Assembly: GCF_003937945.1 (NCBI RefSeq)
Contig: NZ_RSEC01000036.1
Location: forward strand, 496,001 to 560,000
Source: Amycolatopsis eburnea
GTDB lineage: Bacteria > Actinomycetota > Actinomycetes > Mycobacteriales > Pseudonocardiaceae
Direction: 5' to 3'
Length of the DNA: 64,000 nt
Position 1 is the stretch's first letter. The number at the start of each line of letters is the position of its first letter. Of this stretch, positions 27,052 through 35,898 are shown one piece after another. The position numbers and the translations under genes are program-made. Under the pieces are notes generated by a model that had not been told where the DNA came from, did not search any database, and worked only from the letters and a program-made list of their open reading frames with translations.

Positions 27052-28505
27052 TGGACGCCCTTCATCAGCTTGCGGATGAACGGAATGGCCAGGAACAGCA
27101 CCACCCCGACCCCGATCGCGACGCCGCCGACCGTGCTGAAGTACGGCGCTTCGTCGTCGACCGTGTAGTACTCGGCGAGCTTGCCGGACATCGCGGTGCC
27201 CAGCGAGATCGACAGGAAGTTCAGCGCCACCATCTGCGTGCGGAACGCCTCCGGCGCGAGCTTCGTCGACAGCGACAGCCCGACCGGCGAGAGGCACAGC
27301 TCGGCGATCGTGAAGACGAACAGGATGCCGACCATCGCGAGCATCGGGCTCGCGTTCTCGCCGCTGCCCACCATCGGCAGGAACAGCAGGAACGCGACGC
27401 CCATCAGCACCGTGCCGAGGACGAACTTCATCGGCGTCGACGGCTGGCGGTCGCCGAGCTTCGTCCACAGCGCCGCCAGGATCGGCGCGAACACGATGAT
27501 GAACACCGGGTTGATCGAGTTGACCCAGGACACCGGCATCTCCCAGCCGAACAGGCTGCGGTTCAGCCGCTGGTCGGTGTAGGCCGCGACCACCGTGAAC
27601 TGCTGCTGGTACAGCGAGAAGAACGCCGCGCTGGCGATGAACATCGGGATGAACGAGAACACCCGGCTGCGCTCGACGCCGGTGATCTTGCGGCTGGTCA
27701 GGATGACGAGGAAGTAGATCACCGAGATCACGCCGACCACCCAGACGACGACGTCGGCGAGGTTGCCCGGGTTGACGACACCGGTCGTCACCAGCACGAC
27801 GATGGCGGCGACCAGCAGCACCGCGGCCGCGATCGCCAGCAGGCGCTGCGACGACGGGAGCGGGTTCGGCACCTCCTTGGCCTTCTCGCCGAGGTTCTTG
27901 CGGCCCAGCGTGTACTGGACCAGGCCGAGCGCCATGCCGATCGCGGCGAGGCCGAACCCGAGGTGGAAGCCGACCTCGGTCTGCGCGAGGCCGGTCAGCA
28001 GCGGGCCGACGAACGCGCCGAGGTTGACGCCCATGTAGAAGATCGTGAAGCCGGCGTCGCGCCGCTCGTCGCCTTCGGCGTAGAGCGTGCCGACGATCGC
28101 CGTCGCGTTGGACTTCAGCCCGCCGCTGCCGATCGCGACGCACACCAGGCCGACGCCGATCCCGGCCAGGCCCGGCAGCAGCGCCAGGCTGATGTGCCCG
28201 ATCATGATCAGGACGGCGCTGTAGAACAACGTCCGTTCCGAGCCGAGCAGCCGGTCGGCCACCCACGCGCCGACGACCGCCGAGAGGTACACCAGGCCGC
28301 CGTACGCGCCGACGATGCCGAGCGCGGACTCCTGCGCGAGGCCCAGACCACCCTGGTCGGCCTTGTAGTAGAGGTAGATCGGCAGGATGCCGAGCATCCC
28401 GTAGAACGAGAAGCGTTCCCACATCTCGACGCCGAAGAGGTTCGCCAGCCCTCGTGGGTGCCCGAAGAACCTCGTGTCCTGCTGGACCTCGGTAGAGGTG
28501 CTCAC
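27048..28505 (-). CDS. POT-family proton-dependent oligopeptide transporter
   Basis: The 485-residue major-facilitator protein has the POT signature in helix 1, EMWERFSFYG (the ExxERFxYYG motif used for proton coupling). It also has GAYGGLVYLSAVVGAWVADRLLG and FTIFYMGVNLGAFVGPLL. Twelve to fourteen hydrophobic segments are visible. It imports di- or tripeptides with protons. The ATG at 28505 follows a purine-rich AAAGGAAGACG segment. It is divergent from nhaA. Confidence 0.92.
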   Translation of the reverse strand: MSTSTEVQQDTRFFGHPRGLANLFGVEMWERFSFYGMLGILPIYLYYKADQGGLGLAQESALGIVGAYGGLVYLSAVVGAWVADRLLGSERTLFYSAVLIMIGHISLALLPGLAGIGVGLVCVAIGSGGLKSNATAIVGTLYAEGDERRDAGFTIFYMGVNLGAFVGPLLTGLAQTEVGFHLGFGLAAIGMALGLVQYTLGRKNLGEKAKEVPNPLPSSQRLLAIAAAVLLVAAIVVLVTTGVVNPGNLADVVVWVVGVISVIYFLVILTSRKITGVERSRVFSFIPMFIASAAFFSLYQQQFTVVAAYTDQRLNRSLFGWEMPVSWVNSINPVFIIVFAPILAALWTKLGDRQPSTPMKFVLGTVLMGVAFLLFLPMVGSGENASPMLAMVGILFVFTIAELCLSPVGLSLSTKLAPEAFRTQMVALNFLSISLGTAMSGKLAEYYTVDDEAPYFSTVGGVAIGVGVVLFLAIPFIRKLMKGVH

Positions 28506-28696
28506 AACTTTCGTCTTCCTTTGTCTCGGACTTCGTTGTCGCTTGGCATGCTATGAGCACATCGTGTGACTCACCACCGCCACCCCGTGTGGCGGCGGCC
28601 ATAACGATCCGTGACAAAGAGGCATTAAAATACCGTCAAAGGTGCGCCGGGAAGTCTGGTCGGCAACAGTGATCAGCGACCCCAGGAGCCGCCGCG

Positions 28697-29884
28697 ATGT
28701 CCCGCCCGTTCAGCGAGTTCGCCCGTTACCTGCGCACCGAGACGACCGGTGGCCTGATCCTGCTCGGCGCGACCGCGGTCGCGCTGCTCTGGGCCAACTC
28801 GCCGCTGCGGGACAGCTACCACGCCCTGCGCGACTTCCGGATCGGCCCGGAGTTCCTGCACCTCGACCTGACCGTCGGCGACTGGGCCAAGGACGGCCTG
28901 CTCGCCCTGTTCTTCTTCGTCGCCGGGCTGGAGCTCAAGCGCGAGCTGGTCATCGGCGAGCTGTCCCGGTTCAAGCAGGCGATCCTGCCGGTCGTCGCCG
29001 CCGTCGGCGGCATGATCGTGCCCGCGCTCGTCGCGCTGTCCGTCGGCTGGGGGACGCCGGGCATCGAGCGCGCTTGGGCCATCCCGGTCGCCACGGACAT
29101 CGCGTTCGCGCTCGGCGTGCTCGCGCTGACCGCGTCGAACCTGCCTTCGAGCGCGCGGGTCTTCCTGCTTTCGCTGGCCGTGGTGGACGACCTCGGCGCG
29201 ATCATCGTCATCGCCGTGCTGTTCACGACGGGCTTCGACCTGGTCGCGGTGGCCGTCGCCGTCGTGGCGCTCGCGCTGTACGCGTTCCTGCAGCACAAGC
29301 GGGTCCGGACGCCGTGGCTGTACGTGCCGCTGGCGCTGGTCACCTGGGTCGCGGTGCACTCGGCGGGCATCCACGCGACGATCGCCGGCGTCGCGCTCGG
29401 CCTGCTCACCCGCGTCCGCGCCGACGAAGGCGAGGCCGAGGCCCCCGCGCTGCGGCTCGAGCACCGGCTCCAGCCGTGGTCGGCGGCCGTGGCCGTGCCG
29501 GTGTTCGCGCTGTTCGCGGCCGGGATCTCGATCGACGGCGACGCGCTGGGCGCGGTGTTCACGACGGCGCTGCCGCTCGCGGTGCTCGCCGGGCTGCTCG
29601 CCGGCAAGGTCGTCGGCATCCTGGGCGCCAGCGCGCTCGCCGTGAAGCTGCGCGCGGCGGAGAAGCCGCGGGGCATGAGCTGGCGCGACCTGGCCGCGTT
29701 GTCGGTGCTCGGCGGGGTCGGGTTCACGGTGAGCCTGCTGATCGCGGAGCTGGCGCTGCCCGAGGCGGCGAGCGAGCTGGCGAAGGCGGCGGTACTGATC
29801 GCGTCCGCGACGGCGTCCCTGCTGGCGGCGGCGCTGCTACTCCGCCGTAGCAAAGTGCACGCCCGAATCTCCGACACACTGTGA
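28697..29884 (+). CDS. nhaA: Na+/H+ antiporter NhaA
   Basis: The 395-residue antiporter has the family blocks FFFVAGLELKRELVIGEL, IPVATDIAFALGVLAL and LSLAVVDDLGAIIVIA. The last holds the paired aspartates of the ion-binding site. Eleven to twelve hydrophobic helices are predicted and there is no C-terminal thioredoxin fusion as seen in some actinobacteria. The ATG at 28697 is preceded by AGGAGCC. It helps sodium and pH homeostasis. The following gene lies 42 bases downstream. Confidence 0.95.
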   Translation: MSRPFSEFARYLRTETTGGLILLGATAVALLWANSPLRDSYHALRDFRIGPEFLHLDLTVGDWAKDGLLALFFFVAGLELKRELVIGELSRFKQAILPVVAAVGGMIVPALVALSVGWGTPGIERAWAIPVATDIAFALGVLALTASNLPSSARVFLLSLAVVDDLGAIIVIAVLFTTGFDLVAVAVAVVALALYAFLQHKRVRTPWLYVPLALVTWVAVHSAGIHATIAGVALGLLTRVRADEGEAEAPALRLEHRLQPWSAAVAVPVFALFAAGISIDGDALGAVFTTALPLAVLAGLLAGKVVGILGASALAVKLRAAEKPRGMSWRDLAALSVLGGVGFTVSLLIAELALPEAASELAKAAVLIASATASLLAAALLLRRSKVHARISDTL

Positions 29885-29926
29885 CGCCGCCGCGCCCGGT
29901 TTCGGGACACATGGCACGATGACCCG

Positions 29927-30421
29927 GTGAGCAGCCCCAAACACGAACGCACCGGCCCCGACGGCGTGGGGGCCGTGCCTTACCTCCCGCTGTCCTCCGC
30001 GAACGACGTCCCCGGCGACCAGTCGCTCGGCCGCCTGGTCGGCGACGCGACCCAGCACATCTCGACCCTGGTCAGGGCCGAGATGGAGCTCGCGAAGTCC
30101 GAGCTGGTCGGCGAGGTGAAGAAGGGCCTCAAGGGCGCCGTCTTCTTCCTGATCGCGCTGACGGTCTTCCTGTACAGCACGTTCTTCCTGTTCTTCTTCG
30201 CGGCCGAGGGGCTGGCCCAGTGGCTGCGCTACCGCTGGATCGCGTTCGGCATCGTGTTCGTCCTGATGCTGCTGGTCGCGGGCGTGGCCGGGTTCCTCGG
30301 CTACCGCAAGGTGAAGAAGTTCAAGGCACCCGAGCGGACCATCGCCAGCGTCAAGGAGACCGCCGCCGCGCTCAAGCCGCAGAAGGCGGCCGACGCCGAC
30401 CTGACGACCACCCGCGACTGA
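29927..30421 (+). CDS. Holin-superfamily-like two-helix membrane protein (DUF1469 type; Rv3669-like)
   Basis: The 164-residue protein has an N-terminal amphipathic helix (LGRLVGDATQHISTLVRAEMELAKSEL), two membrane helices (about residues 67-90 and 102-125) and a lysine-rich tail. It belongs to the actinobacterial group formally called phage holin superfamily 6. There are no phage genes around it, and M. tuberculosis has the same gene next to ephE, so it is a resident membrane protein and not a prophage holin. The role is unknown. It is co-directional with the alpha/beta hydrolase five bases downstream. Confidence 0.85.
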   Translation: MSSPKHERTGPDGVGAVPYLPLSSANDVPGDQSLGRLVGDATQHISTLVRAEMELAKSELVGEVKKGLKGAVFFLIALTVFLYSTFFLFFFAAEGLAQWLRYRWIAFGIVFVLMLLVAGVAGFLGYRKVKKFKAPERTIASVKETAAALKPQKAADADLTTTRD

Positions 30422-30425
30422 GGCG

Positions 30426-31352
30426 TTGCCCGCTTCCCCCGACCCGTCGAGCGTCCGGCTCGACGGCCCGTGGGCCCACCGCGACGTGTCCGCGAACGGC
30501 ATCCGGCTGCACGTCGCCGAGCTCGGCGACGGCCCGGTCGTGGTGCTGCTCCACGGGTTCGCCGAATTCTGGTGGACCTGGCACCACCAGCTTCGGGCGC
30601 TCGCCGACGCCGGGTTCCGCGCGGTCGCCGTCGACCTGCGCGGCTACGGTGACTCGGACAAGCCGCCCCGCGGGTACGACGCCTGGACGCTCGCCGGCGA
30701 CGTCGGCGGGCTGATCAAGTCCCTCGGGGCACGCCGGGCGCACCTCGTCGGGCACGCGTGGGGCGGCATGCTCGCGTGGACGGTCGCCGCGCTGCACCCC
30801 CGGCTCGTGTCGTCGGTGACCGCGATCGGCGCCGCCCACCCGCTCGCCCTGCGCTCCGGCGCCGCCCGCCCGTGGCGTGGCCAGGGCCGCGCGGCCGGGC
30901 ACCTCTTCCGCTTCCAGGTACCGATGGCGCCGGAGAAGTGGCTCGTGAAGGACGACGCCCAAGCCGTCGAAGACCTCTTCGGCGGCTGGGCCGGAAGCCG
31001 GTGGCGGTCCACTTCGGACTTCGTCGACAGCGTCGAGGAGTTCCGGCACGCCATGCTCGTGCCGGGCGTCGCGCACAGCGCGCTCGAGTACTACCGCTGG
31101 GCGTTCCGGGCGCAGTTCCGCGGCGAGGGCCGCCGGTTCACCGATGCCGTCGGCAACCGGATCGCGGCGCCGACACTGCAGCTGCACGGCGCCGACGACA
31201 CCTGCATCCTTCCCGAAACGGCGACGTCGTCGGTGCGCTGGGCGGGCCCGCACGCCGAGCCGGAGCTCTGGCCGGGCGTCGGGCACTTCCCCCACCTCGA
31301 AGTCCCGGACCGCACGTCGGCGGCACTGGTGGACTTCCTCAAGCGAGGCTGA
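30426..31352 (+). CDS. Alpha/beta hydrolase of the epoxide hydrolase family (EphE-like), nucleophile missing
   Basis: The 308-residue alpha/beta-hydrolase has the oxyanion-hole motif HGFAEFWWTW, DLRGYGDSDKP and a C-terminal GHFPHLEVPD with the catalytic His. The nucleophile elbow reads G-H-A-W-G-G with Ala111 where epoxide hydrolases have Asp, while the acid (HGADDTC) and His are kept. Classical epoxide or ester hydrolysis is therefore unlikely. The TTG start at 30426 lies five bases after the previous gene and has weak support. The pair corresponds to Rv3669-Rv3670. Confidence 0.8.
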   Translation: MPASPDPSSVRLDGPWAHRDVSANGIRLHVAELGDGPVVVLLHGFAEFWWTWHHQLRALADAGFRAVAVDLRGYGDSDKPPRGYDAWTLAGDVGGLIKSLGARRAHLVGHAWGGMLAWTVAALHPRLVSSVTAIGAAHPLALRSGAARPWRGQGRAAGHLFRFQVPMAPEKWLVKDDAQAVEDLFGGWAGSRWRSTSDFVDSVEEFRHAMLVPGVAHSALEYYRWAFRAQFRGEGRRFTDAVGNRIAAPTLQLHGADDTCILPETATSSVRWAGPHAEPELWPGVGHFPHLEVPDRTSAALVDFLKRG

Positions 31353-32427
31353 TGGCGTTCTTCGCCCGGTCCACCGACTCCTCCGAAGGGCCGCCCTCCG
31401 GGTTCTCCGTCGCCAGCGCCTGGTTGAGCGCGACGAACGGCCGCATCCGCCGTTCGTAGGCGGCGAACGCTTCTTCGTGGCCGGCGCGGCCCAGCTCCTG
31501 CGCGAGGACGTAGGCGCCGACCAGCGCGAGGCTGGTTCCCTGGCCGGACAACGCGGACGCGCAGTAGCCCGCGTCGCCGACGAGCCCCACGCGCCCGGCC
31601 GACCAGCGGTCCAGGTGGATCTGGGCCATCGCGTCGAAGTAGAAGACGTCCGCCGACGCCATGGCTTCGAGCAGCTTGGGCACCTCCCAGCCGACGCCGC
31701 CGAGCCGTTCGGCGATCAGCCGCTTCTGCTCCGGGACGGTCAGCCGCGGCAGCGGCGCCGAGCCGAACCCGAGCGTCACGCGCAGCTCGGTGTTGTCCCG
31801 CACCGGGTACGCGACGCCGCCGGTGTGCTCGTGGCGGAACCAGACCTGCCAGTCCTCGAGGCCGAGGAAGTTGGGCGCCGGGAAGATCGCCAGGTACTGC
31901 CCGAGGTGGCGGGCGAACTCCGCCTCCGGCCCGAACGCGAGCCGCCGCACGGCGGAGTGCAGGCCGTCGGCGCCGATGACGAGGTCGAACGTCCGGAACC
32001 CGCCGCGTTCGAACTCGACGCGCACGCCGTGCGGCTCTTCGGTCAGCGCCGTGATCGCGTCGCCGAAGACGTACTCGACGTCGGCCGCTTCGTGCAGGAT
32101 CGCGACGAGGTCGTCGCGCAGCACCTCGAAGTCGTCGTTGTCGAGCCGTCCGCTGCTGTAGGTGTACTCCTCGGACCGGAACAGCTCCCGGCCCTGACCG
32201 TCCACCATGGACATCCCGCGCATCCGGGTGCGCCGCGCGCGCATCCGGTCGCCGAGGCCCATCTCGTCGACGACGTCGAGCGCGACCCCGCGCACGTCGA
32301 TCGCCTGGCCGCCGGTACGCGGACCGGGCGCGCGCTCGACCACGGTCACCGACCAGCCGTCGCGGGCGAGGAACCAGGCCAGGGTGCCGCCGGCGACGCC
32401 GGCGCCGGAGATCAGGATGTTCCGCAT
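31339..32427 (-). CDS. FAD-dependent monooxygenase (PHBH/TetX type)
   Basis: The 362-residue flavoprotein starts MRNILISGAGVAGGTLAWFLARDG, an FAD-binding GxGxxG Rossmann motif. It has the middle motif DLVIGADGLHSAVR and the C-terminal GRVGLVGDAGYCASALSGQGTSLAL (GD motif). Such class A monooxygenases hydroxylate aromatic or polyketide substrates using NAD(P)H and oxygen, and some inactivate antibiotics. The ATG at 32427 has GGAGGA four bases upstream. It diverges from the fusion regulator at 32537, whose operator candidates lie between, and it overlaps the end of the alpha/beta hydrolase by 14 bases. Confidence 0.9.
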   Translation of the reverse strand: MRNILISGAGVAGGTLAWFLARDGWSVTVVERAPGPRTGGQAIDVRGVALDVVDEMGLGDRMRARRTRMRGMSMVDGQGRELFRSEEYTYSSGRLDNDDFEVLRDDLVAILHEAADVEYVFGDAITALTEEPHGVRVEFERGGFRTFDLVIGADGLHSAVRRLAFGPEAEFARHLGQYLAIFPAPNFLGLEDWQVWFRHEHTGGVAYPVRDNTELRVTLGFGSAPLPRLTVPEQKRLIAERLGGVGWEVPKLLEAMASADVFYFDAMAQIHLDRWSAGRVGLVGDAGYCASALSGQGTSLALVGAYVLAQELGRAGHEEAFAAYERRMRPFVALNQALATENPEGGPSEESVDRAKNAISLA

Positions 32428-32442
32428 GTTTCCTCCAGAGTC

Positions 32443-32458
32443 GTACACTGCTGTGCAC
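32443..32458. promoter_or_regulatory. Secondary operator-like inverted repeat near the monooxygenase start
   Basis: GTACACTGCTGTGCAC is an imperfect palindrome (12 of 16 positions symmetric) directly upstream of the monooxygenase ribosome site. It has GTAC/GTGC half-sites resembling those of the perfect palindrome at 32491. Confidence 0.35.
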
Positions 32459-32490
32459 CACCGTGGAGTTCGCGCAGGTGCAGCGCCAAA

Positions 32491-32506
32491 TCTGTACTAG
32501 TACAGA
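32491..32506. promoter_or_regulatory. Perfect 16-bp palindromic operator between the monooxygenase and its regulator
   Basis: TCTGTACTAGTACAGA is fully self-complementary and lies in the 109-base divergent gap. Its position suits control of both genes by the fusion regulator. Symmetric TGTAC half-sites are typical for dimeric TetR or GntR binding. Confidence 0.65.
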
Positions 32507-32536
32507 CGGCCTGCTGTGCTAGGTCAGGAGACAGCC

Positions 32537-33418
32537 GTGAAGTACGTGGTCATCGCCGAGGAACTGCGGGGCCGGATCACGCGCGGCGAGCTGGCGCCGG
32601 GCGCGCGGGTGCCGTCGACGCGGCGGCTCGCCACCGACCACGGCGTCGCGATGGCGACCGCGGCGAAGGCGCTCGCCCTGCTGAGTCAGGAAGGTTTGGT
32701 GCGCGCGGAACCGCGGTCCGGCACGGTCGTCGCGGGCCGCGAAAGCCGTGGCGGCCAGCGGGGTCTGACCCGCGACCGGCTCGTGCGCACGGCCATCGAC
32801 ATCGCCGACGCCGAGGGGCTGGGCGCGCTGTCGATGCGCGGCGTCGCGGCCCGGCTCGGCGTCGCCCCGATGGCGCCGTACCGGTACGTGCGCGGCCGGG
32901 ACGAGCTGGTGCTGCTCATGGCCGACGCCGCGTTCGGCGAGCGCGGCTACCCGGCGAAGCCGTCGGGCGACTGGCGCGAGCGGCTGACGCTCGGCGGCCG
33001 CACGCTCTGGTCGCTCTTCAAGCGCCACCCGTGGCTGGCGCAGCTCGGGCCGGTCACGCGGCCGCTGCCGCTGCGCAACCTCGCGACCCACGGCGAGTGG
33101 GCGCTGTCCGCGCTGGCCGAGCTGGGGGTGGACGCGGCCACCCTCTGCGACCTGCACGTCCTGTTCTTCAGCCACGTCCAGGGCATGGCGATCCACCTGG
33201 AACGCGAGCAGAGCGCGCTGGCGTCCTCCGGGCTGACCGAGGACGACTGGATGGACCACCAGGGGCCCGCCGTCGCGGCGATGACGGCCGGGCACCCGAC
33301 GTTCACGCGGATGCTCGCCGACCTGACCGAAACCGGCTACGACCTGGTGCTCGACGACATCTTCGAGTCGGGCATGCGGGCGCTGCTGGACGGCCTCGCG
33401 CTGCGGTTCGGGCGTTAG
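32537..33418 (+). CDS. GntR-TetR fusion transcriptional regulator
   Basis: The 293-residue regulator fuses two DNA-binding modules. Residues 1-65 are a GntR winged helix (IAEELRGRITRGELAPGARVPSTRRLATDHGVAMATAAKAL). Residues about 78-125 are a TetR helix-turn-helix (LSMRGVAARLGVAPMAPYRYVRGRDELV) followed by a TetR-type ligand domain. AGGAG with a 6-base gap supports the GTG at 32537. It diverges from an FAD monooxygenase, so it probably controls that gene in response to a small aromatic or polyketide-like ligand. Its stop overlaps the end of marP by four bases. Confidence 0.88.
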   Translation: MKYVVIAEELRGRITRGELAPGARVPSTRRLATDHGVAMATAAKALALLSQEGLVRAEPRSGTVVAGRESRGGQRGLTRDRLVRTAIDIADAEGLGALSMRGVAARLGVAPMAPYRYVRGRDELVLLMADAAFGERGYPAKPSGDWRERLTLGGRTLWSLFKRHPWLAQLGPVTRPLPLRNLATHGEWALSALAELGVDAATLCDLHVLFFSHVQGMAIHLEREQSALASSGLTEDDWMDHQGPAVAAMTAGHPTFTRMLADLTETGYDLVLDDIFESGMRALLDGLALRFGR

Positions 33419-34599
33419 GCGGCGCAGGAGCCGGTCGACACGTTCGACGTCTGCGACGGCGCCGCGTCGACCTCGGCGCGGACCTGCTCGGCCGTCAGCG
33501 TGAAGCCCGTCTCCGGGTCTTCCACCGCCGCGCCGAACACGACGCCGATGACCTTGCCGTCCGGGGTCACCATCGGGCCACCGGAGTTGCCGCTGCGGAT
33601 CTCCGCGCGGACCGTGAAGACGTCCCGCTGGACGGTGTTGGCCTCGTAGATGTCGGGACCGCGCAGGTTGATCCGGCCGCGCACGCGGGCAGGCGTCGCC
33701 CGGTACGGGCCGTCGAGCGGGTAGCCGAGCACGATCGCGCTGTCGCCCGCCCGCGCCGTCTCCGGGGCGAACTGCAGCGGCTCGGCGCGCAGCCGCGGCA
33801 CGGCGAGCACCGCGATGTCGACCTCCGGGTCGAAGTAGACGACGCGCGCGGGGTAGTCACCCTGGGTCGTCTCGATGCCGACGGTGTCGGTGCCGGCCAC
33901 GACGTGCGCGTTCGTCATCACCCGCTGCGGCGCGATGACGAACCCGCTGCCTTCGAGGGACCGCGAGCACGAGCTGGCGCTGCCGCGGATCTTGACCACG
34001 CTGCCGTGCAGCTCCTGGACGGTCCCGCTGCCCTGCAGGGCCGGGTCCGGCGGCGAGGTGTCCGCCGTCGGCGCCTTGTCGAAGGGATCCATGATGGTGG
34101 GGAAGCCGGACGCGTCGAGCAGCTTGCGCAGCTGGCTCGGGAAGCCCTGCGCGGCCGCCGGCATGGTGTCGTTGACCTTGCCGAGCACGACCGAGCCGTT
34201 GATCGCCTTGGCCAGGCCCGGCAGGCCGGACACGGTCGTCAGCGGCGTCGCGATCAGCCACGCGACCACGAAGACGACCAGTGCCTGCACGACCGCGCCG
34301 AGCGTCTTGTCGACGCCGGAGAGCTTGTCGGGCCGGATCTTCTGGCGGAGCTTGCGCCCCACGTAGACGCCGACGGCCTCGCCGAACGCGACGAGGAACA
34401 CGACGGTCGCGACCGCGAAGGCGACCTTCCACACCGGGTCGTCGAAGAACGAGACCACCACCGGCGCCAGCTTGATCCCCACGATCGCGCCGAGCACGAC
34501 CCCGACCAGCGACGGCAGCGCGATGATCACGCCCTGGTACGCGCCGGACACCGCCGCCAGCAACGCGAGCAGCAGGACCAGCACATCGACCCAGTTCAC
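33415..34599 (-). CDS. marP: Membrane-anchored periplasmic serine protease MarP
   Basis: The 394-residue protease has four N-terminal membrane helices (about residues 1-120, CvpA-like) and a chymotrypsin-type domain with catalytic His232 (TNAHVVAG), Asp261 (DPEVDIAVL) and Ser339 (GNSGGPM). Cys211 and Cys392 occupy the places of the regulatory disulfide of M. tuberculosis MarP. In that organism MarP is needed for acid resistance and processes a cell-wall hydrolase; the same is inferred here. It is the last gene of the nth-tlpA-nudix-marP operon, matching Rv3674c-Rv3671c. Confidence 0.95.
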   Translation of the reverse strand: MNWVDVLVLLLALLAAVSGAYQGVIIALPSLVGVVLGAIVGIKLAPVVVSFFDDPVWKVAFAVATVVFLVAFGEAVGVYVGRKLRQKIRPDKLSGVDKTLGAVVQALVVFVVAWLIATPLTTVSGLPGLAKAINGSVVLGKVNDTMPAAAQGFPSQLRKLLDASGFPTIMDPFDKAPTADTSPPDPALQGSGTVQELHGSVVKIRGSASSCSRSLEGSGFVIAPQRVMTNAHVVAGTDTVGIETTQGDYPARVVYFDPEVDIAVLAVPRLRAEPLQFAPETARAGDSAIVLGYPLDGPYRATPARVRGRINLRGPDIYEANTVQRDVFTVRAEIRSGNSGGPMVTPDGKVIGVVFGAAVEDPETGFTLTAEQVRAEVDAAPSQTSNVSTGSCAA

Positions 34600-34603
34600 G
34601 GCG

Positions 34604-35302
34604 TCACCTTTCCCCGTCCACCCGCGCCCGGTACGCGGCCAGCGCCTCGTCGAGGTCCCGGACGTCGCCCGGGTCCCAGTCGCGCTCCCAGCCTCCCAGG
34701 CTCAGCAGGACCGACAGCAACCCGGCGGTGAACCCCCACACGAACAGGCCGCTGACCTCGAACGCGGGCCCCTTCCACGGCGCGCCTGCCTTCTTGACCG
34801 TGAACCGGTTCGCCGGGTCGACCAGGTCGGCGACGGCGACGCGGGCCACGGACGCCGTCTCGGCCGGGTCCACCGCGTGCACCGGCGACGGCTCCGCCCA
34901 GTGCGCCAGCACCGGCGTCACCGCGAACCCGGACACCGGGACGAACAGCTCCGGCAGTACCGCGACCGGCCGGACGCCGGACGGGACGACCCCGGTTTCC
35001 TCCTCGGCCTCCCGCAGCGCGGTGCCGATCGGGCCGCCGTCGCCCTCCTCGGCGCCGCCGCCGGGGAACGAGACCTGGCCGGCGTGCGAGCCGAGCGTGT
35101 CGGCGCGCCGCTGGAGCAGGACGTCGGGTTCTCCGTCGGCTTCGCGCTCGCCGAAGAGGACGAGCACCGCCGCGGCGCGGGTGTACGCGGCTTCGGGCGG
35201 GCTGAACCGCGTGAACGTCTTCGCGTCGACCTCGCCGCTGACCTTGACCAGCGGCCGCAGCCACTCGGGGACCGACTCCGGCTCGACCAGTGGTCCGATC
35301 AC
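34604..35302 (-). CDS. Nudix hydrolase, coenzyme A pyrophosphatase type
   Basis: The 232-residue Nudix protein contains the CoA-pyrophosphatase signature LGSHAGQVSFPGGGAEEGD followed by the Nudix box ALREAEEETGV (about residues 96-106). The family cleaves CoA or oxidised CoA to phosphopantetheine and ADP and may control CoA quality. The GTG at 35302 overlaps the TGA of the thioredoxin-like gene. It corresponds to Rv3672c. The gap to marP is four bases. Confidence 0.9.
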   Translation of the reverse strand: MIGPLVEPESVPEWLRPLVKVSGEVDAKTFTRFSPPEAAYTRAAAVLVLFGEREADGEPDVLLQRRADTLGSHAGQVSFPGGGAEEGDGGPIGTALREAEEETGVVPSGVRPVAVLPELFVPVSGFAVTPVLAHWAEPSPVHAVDPAETASVARVAVADLVDPANRFTVKKAGAPWKGPAFEVSGLFVWGFTAGLLSVLLSLGGWERDWDPGDVRDLDEALAAYRARVDGER

Positions 35303-35898
35303 GATGCCCCCTCGACTGCCGCGCGCACCTGGTCAGTGTTCCCGAAGGTGCGGGGATTCGCGATGAACCGGACCTCGCCGCCCGCGGTGACCAGGTAGGA
35401 CGCCGGGAGCGCGGCGGGCACCTTGAGCGCCGTCCGGACCGGGCCGCTGCCGCCGTCCCCGTCGAACACCGACGGGAGGTGCACGCCCAGCCGCGCGAGG
35501 AGGTCCAGGCCGTCCTTCGCCGGGCTCTGCACCTGGACGCCGAGGACGCGCACGGCACCCGGCTGCTTCGCGTACTCCTGGAGCACGGGCAGCTCGGTCC
35601 GGCACGGCTGGCACCACGACGCCCACACGTTGACCAGCACCGGAGCGCCGGCGAGAGCCTGGCCGACGTCGACGCCCGCGCCGTCGCCGAGGCACTCCGC
35701 CTTGACGCCTTCGAGCTGCTTCACCGGCGGCCCGGAGCCCGGCGCGGGGCACGGCTGGAGCGCCGCCGCCGAGCGGGCGGGCCCGAGGTCCTCGGTCGGC
35801 TTCGCGGCGGTGTCGCCACCCCCGCGGGGCAGCAGCGCGACGATCAGCGCCACCGCCAGCACCGCGGCGGCGAGCGCCCATTTGGTGACTCTCGTCAC
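35299..35898 (-). CDS. TlpA/ResA-like membrane-anchored thioredoxin
   Basis: The 199-residue protein has an N-terminal membrane anchor ([19 protein letters not shown], about residues 5-23) and an extracytoplasmic thioredoxin fold with active site WCQPC in [21 protein letters not shown]. Two more cysteines (CPAP and ECLG) lie between anchor and fold. It probably reduces or oxidises exported thiols, and the adjacent MarP has a regulatory disulfide that could be a client. The GTG at 35898 overlaps the nth stop. Rv3673c is the orthologue. Confidence 0.9.
   Translation of the reverse strand: MTRVTKWALAAAVLAVALIVALLPRGGGDTAAKPTEDLGPARSAAALQPCPAPGSGPPVKQLEGVKAECLGDGAGVDVGQALAGAPVLVNVWASWCQPCRTELPVLQEYAKQPGAVRVLGVQVQSPAKDGLDLLARLGVHLPSVFDGDGGSGPVRTALKVPAALPASYLVTAGGEVRFIANPRTFGNTDQVRAAVEGAS

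Noticed and set aside
26319..28556. A 745-codon plus-strand frame opposite the POT transporter
   Set aside because: The product is highly charged with no domain and overlaps the real VIT and POT genes in other frames.
29927..30421. Prophage signal from a holin-like protein
   Set aside because: The gene is syntenic with Rv3669 and no phage structural, integrase or lysis genes surround it.
31144..34731. A 1195-codon plus-strand open frame across the monooxygenase, regulator and marP region
   Set aside because: It runs antisense to the FAD monooxygenase and marP, and its product is Arg/Ala/Asp-rich as expected for a high-GC shadow frame.
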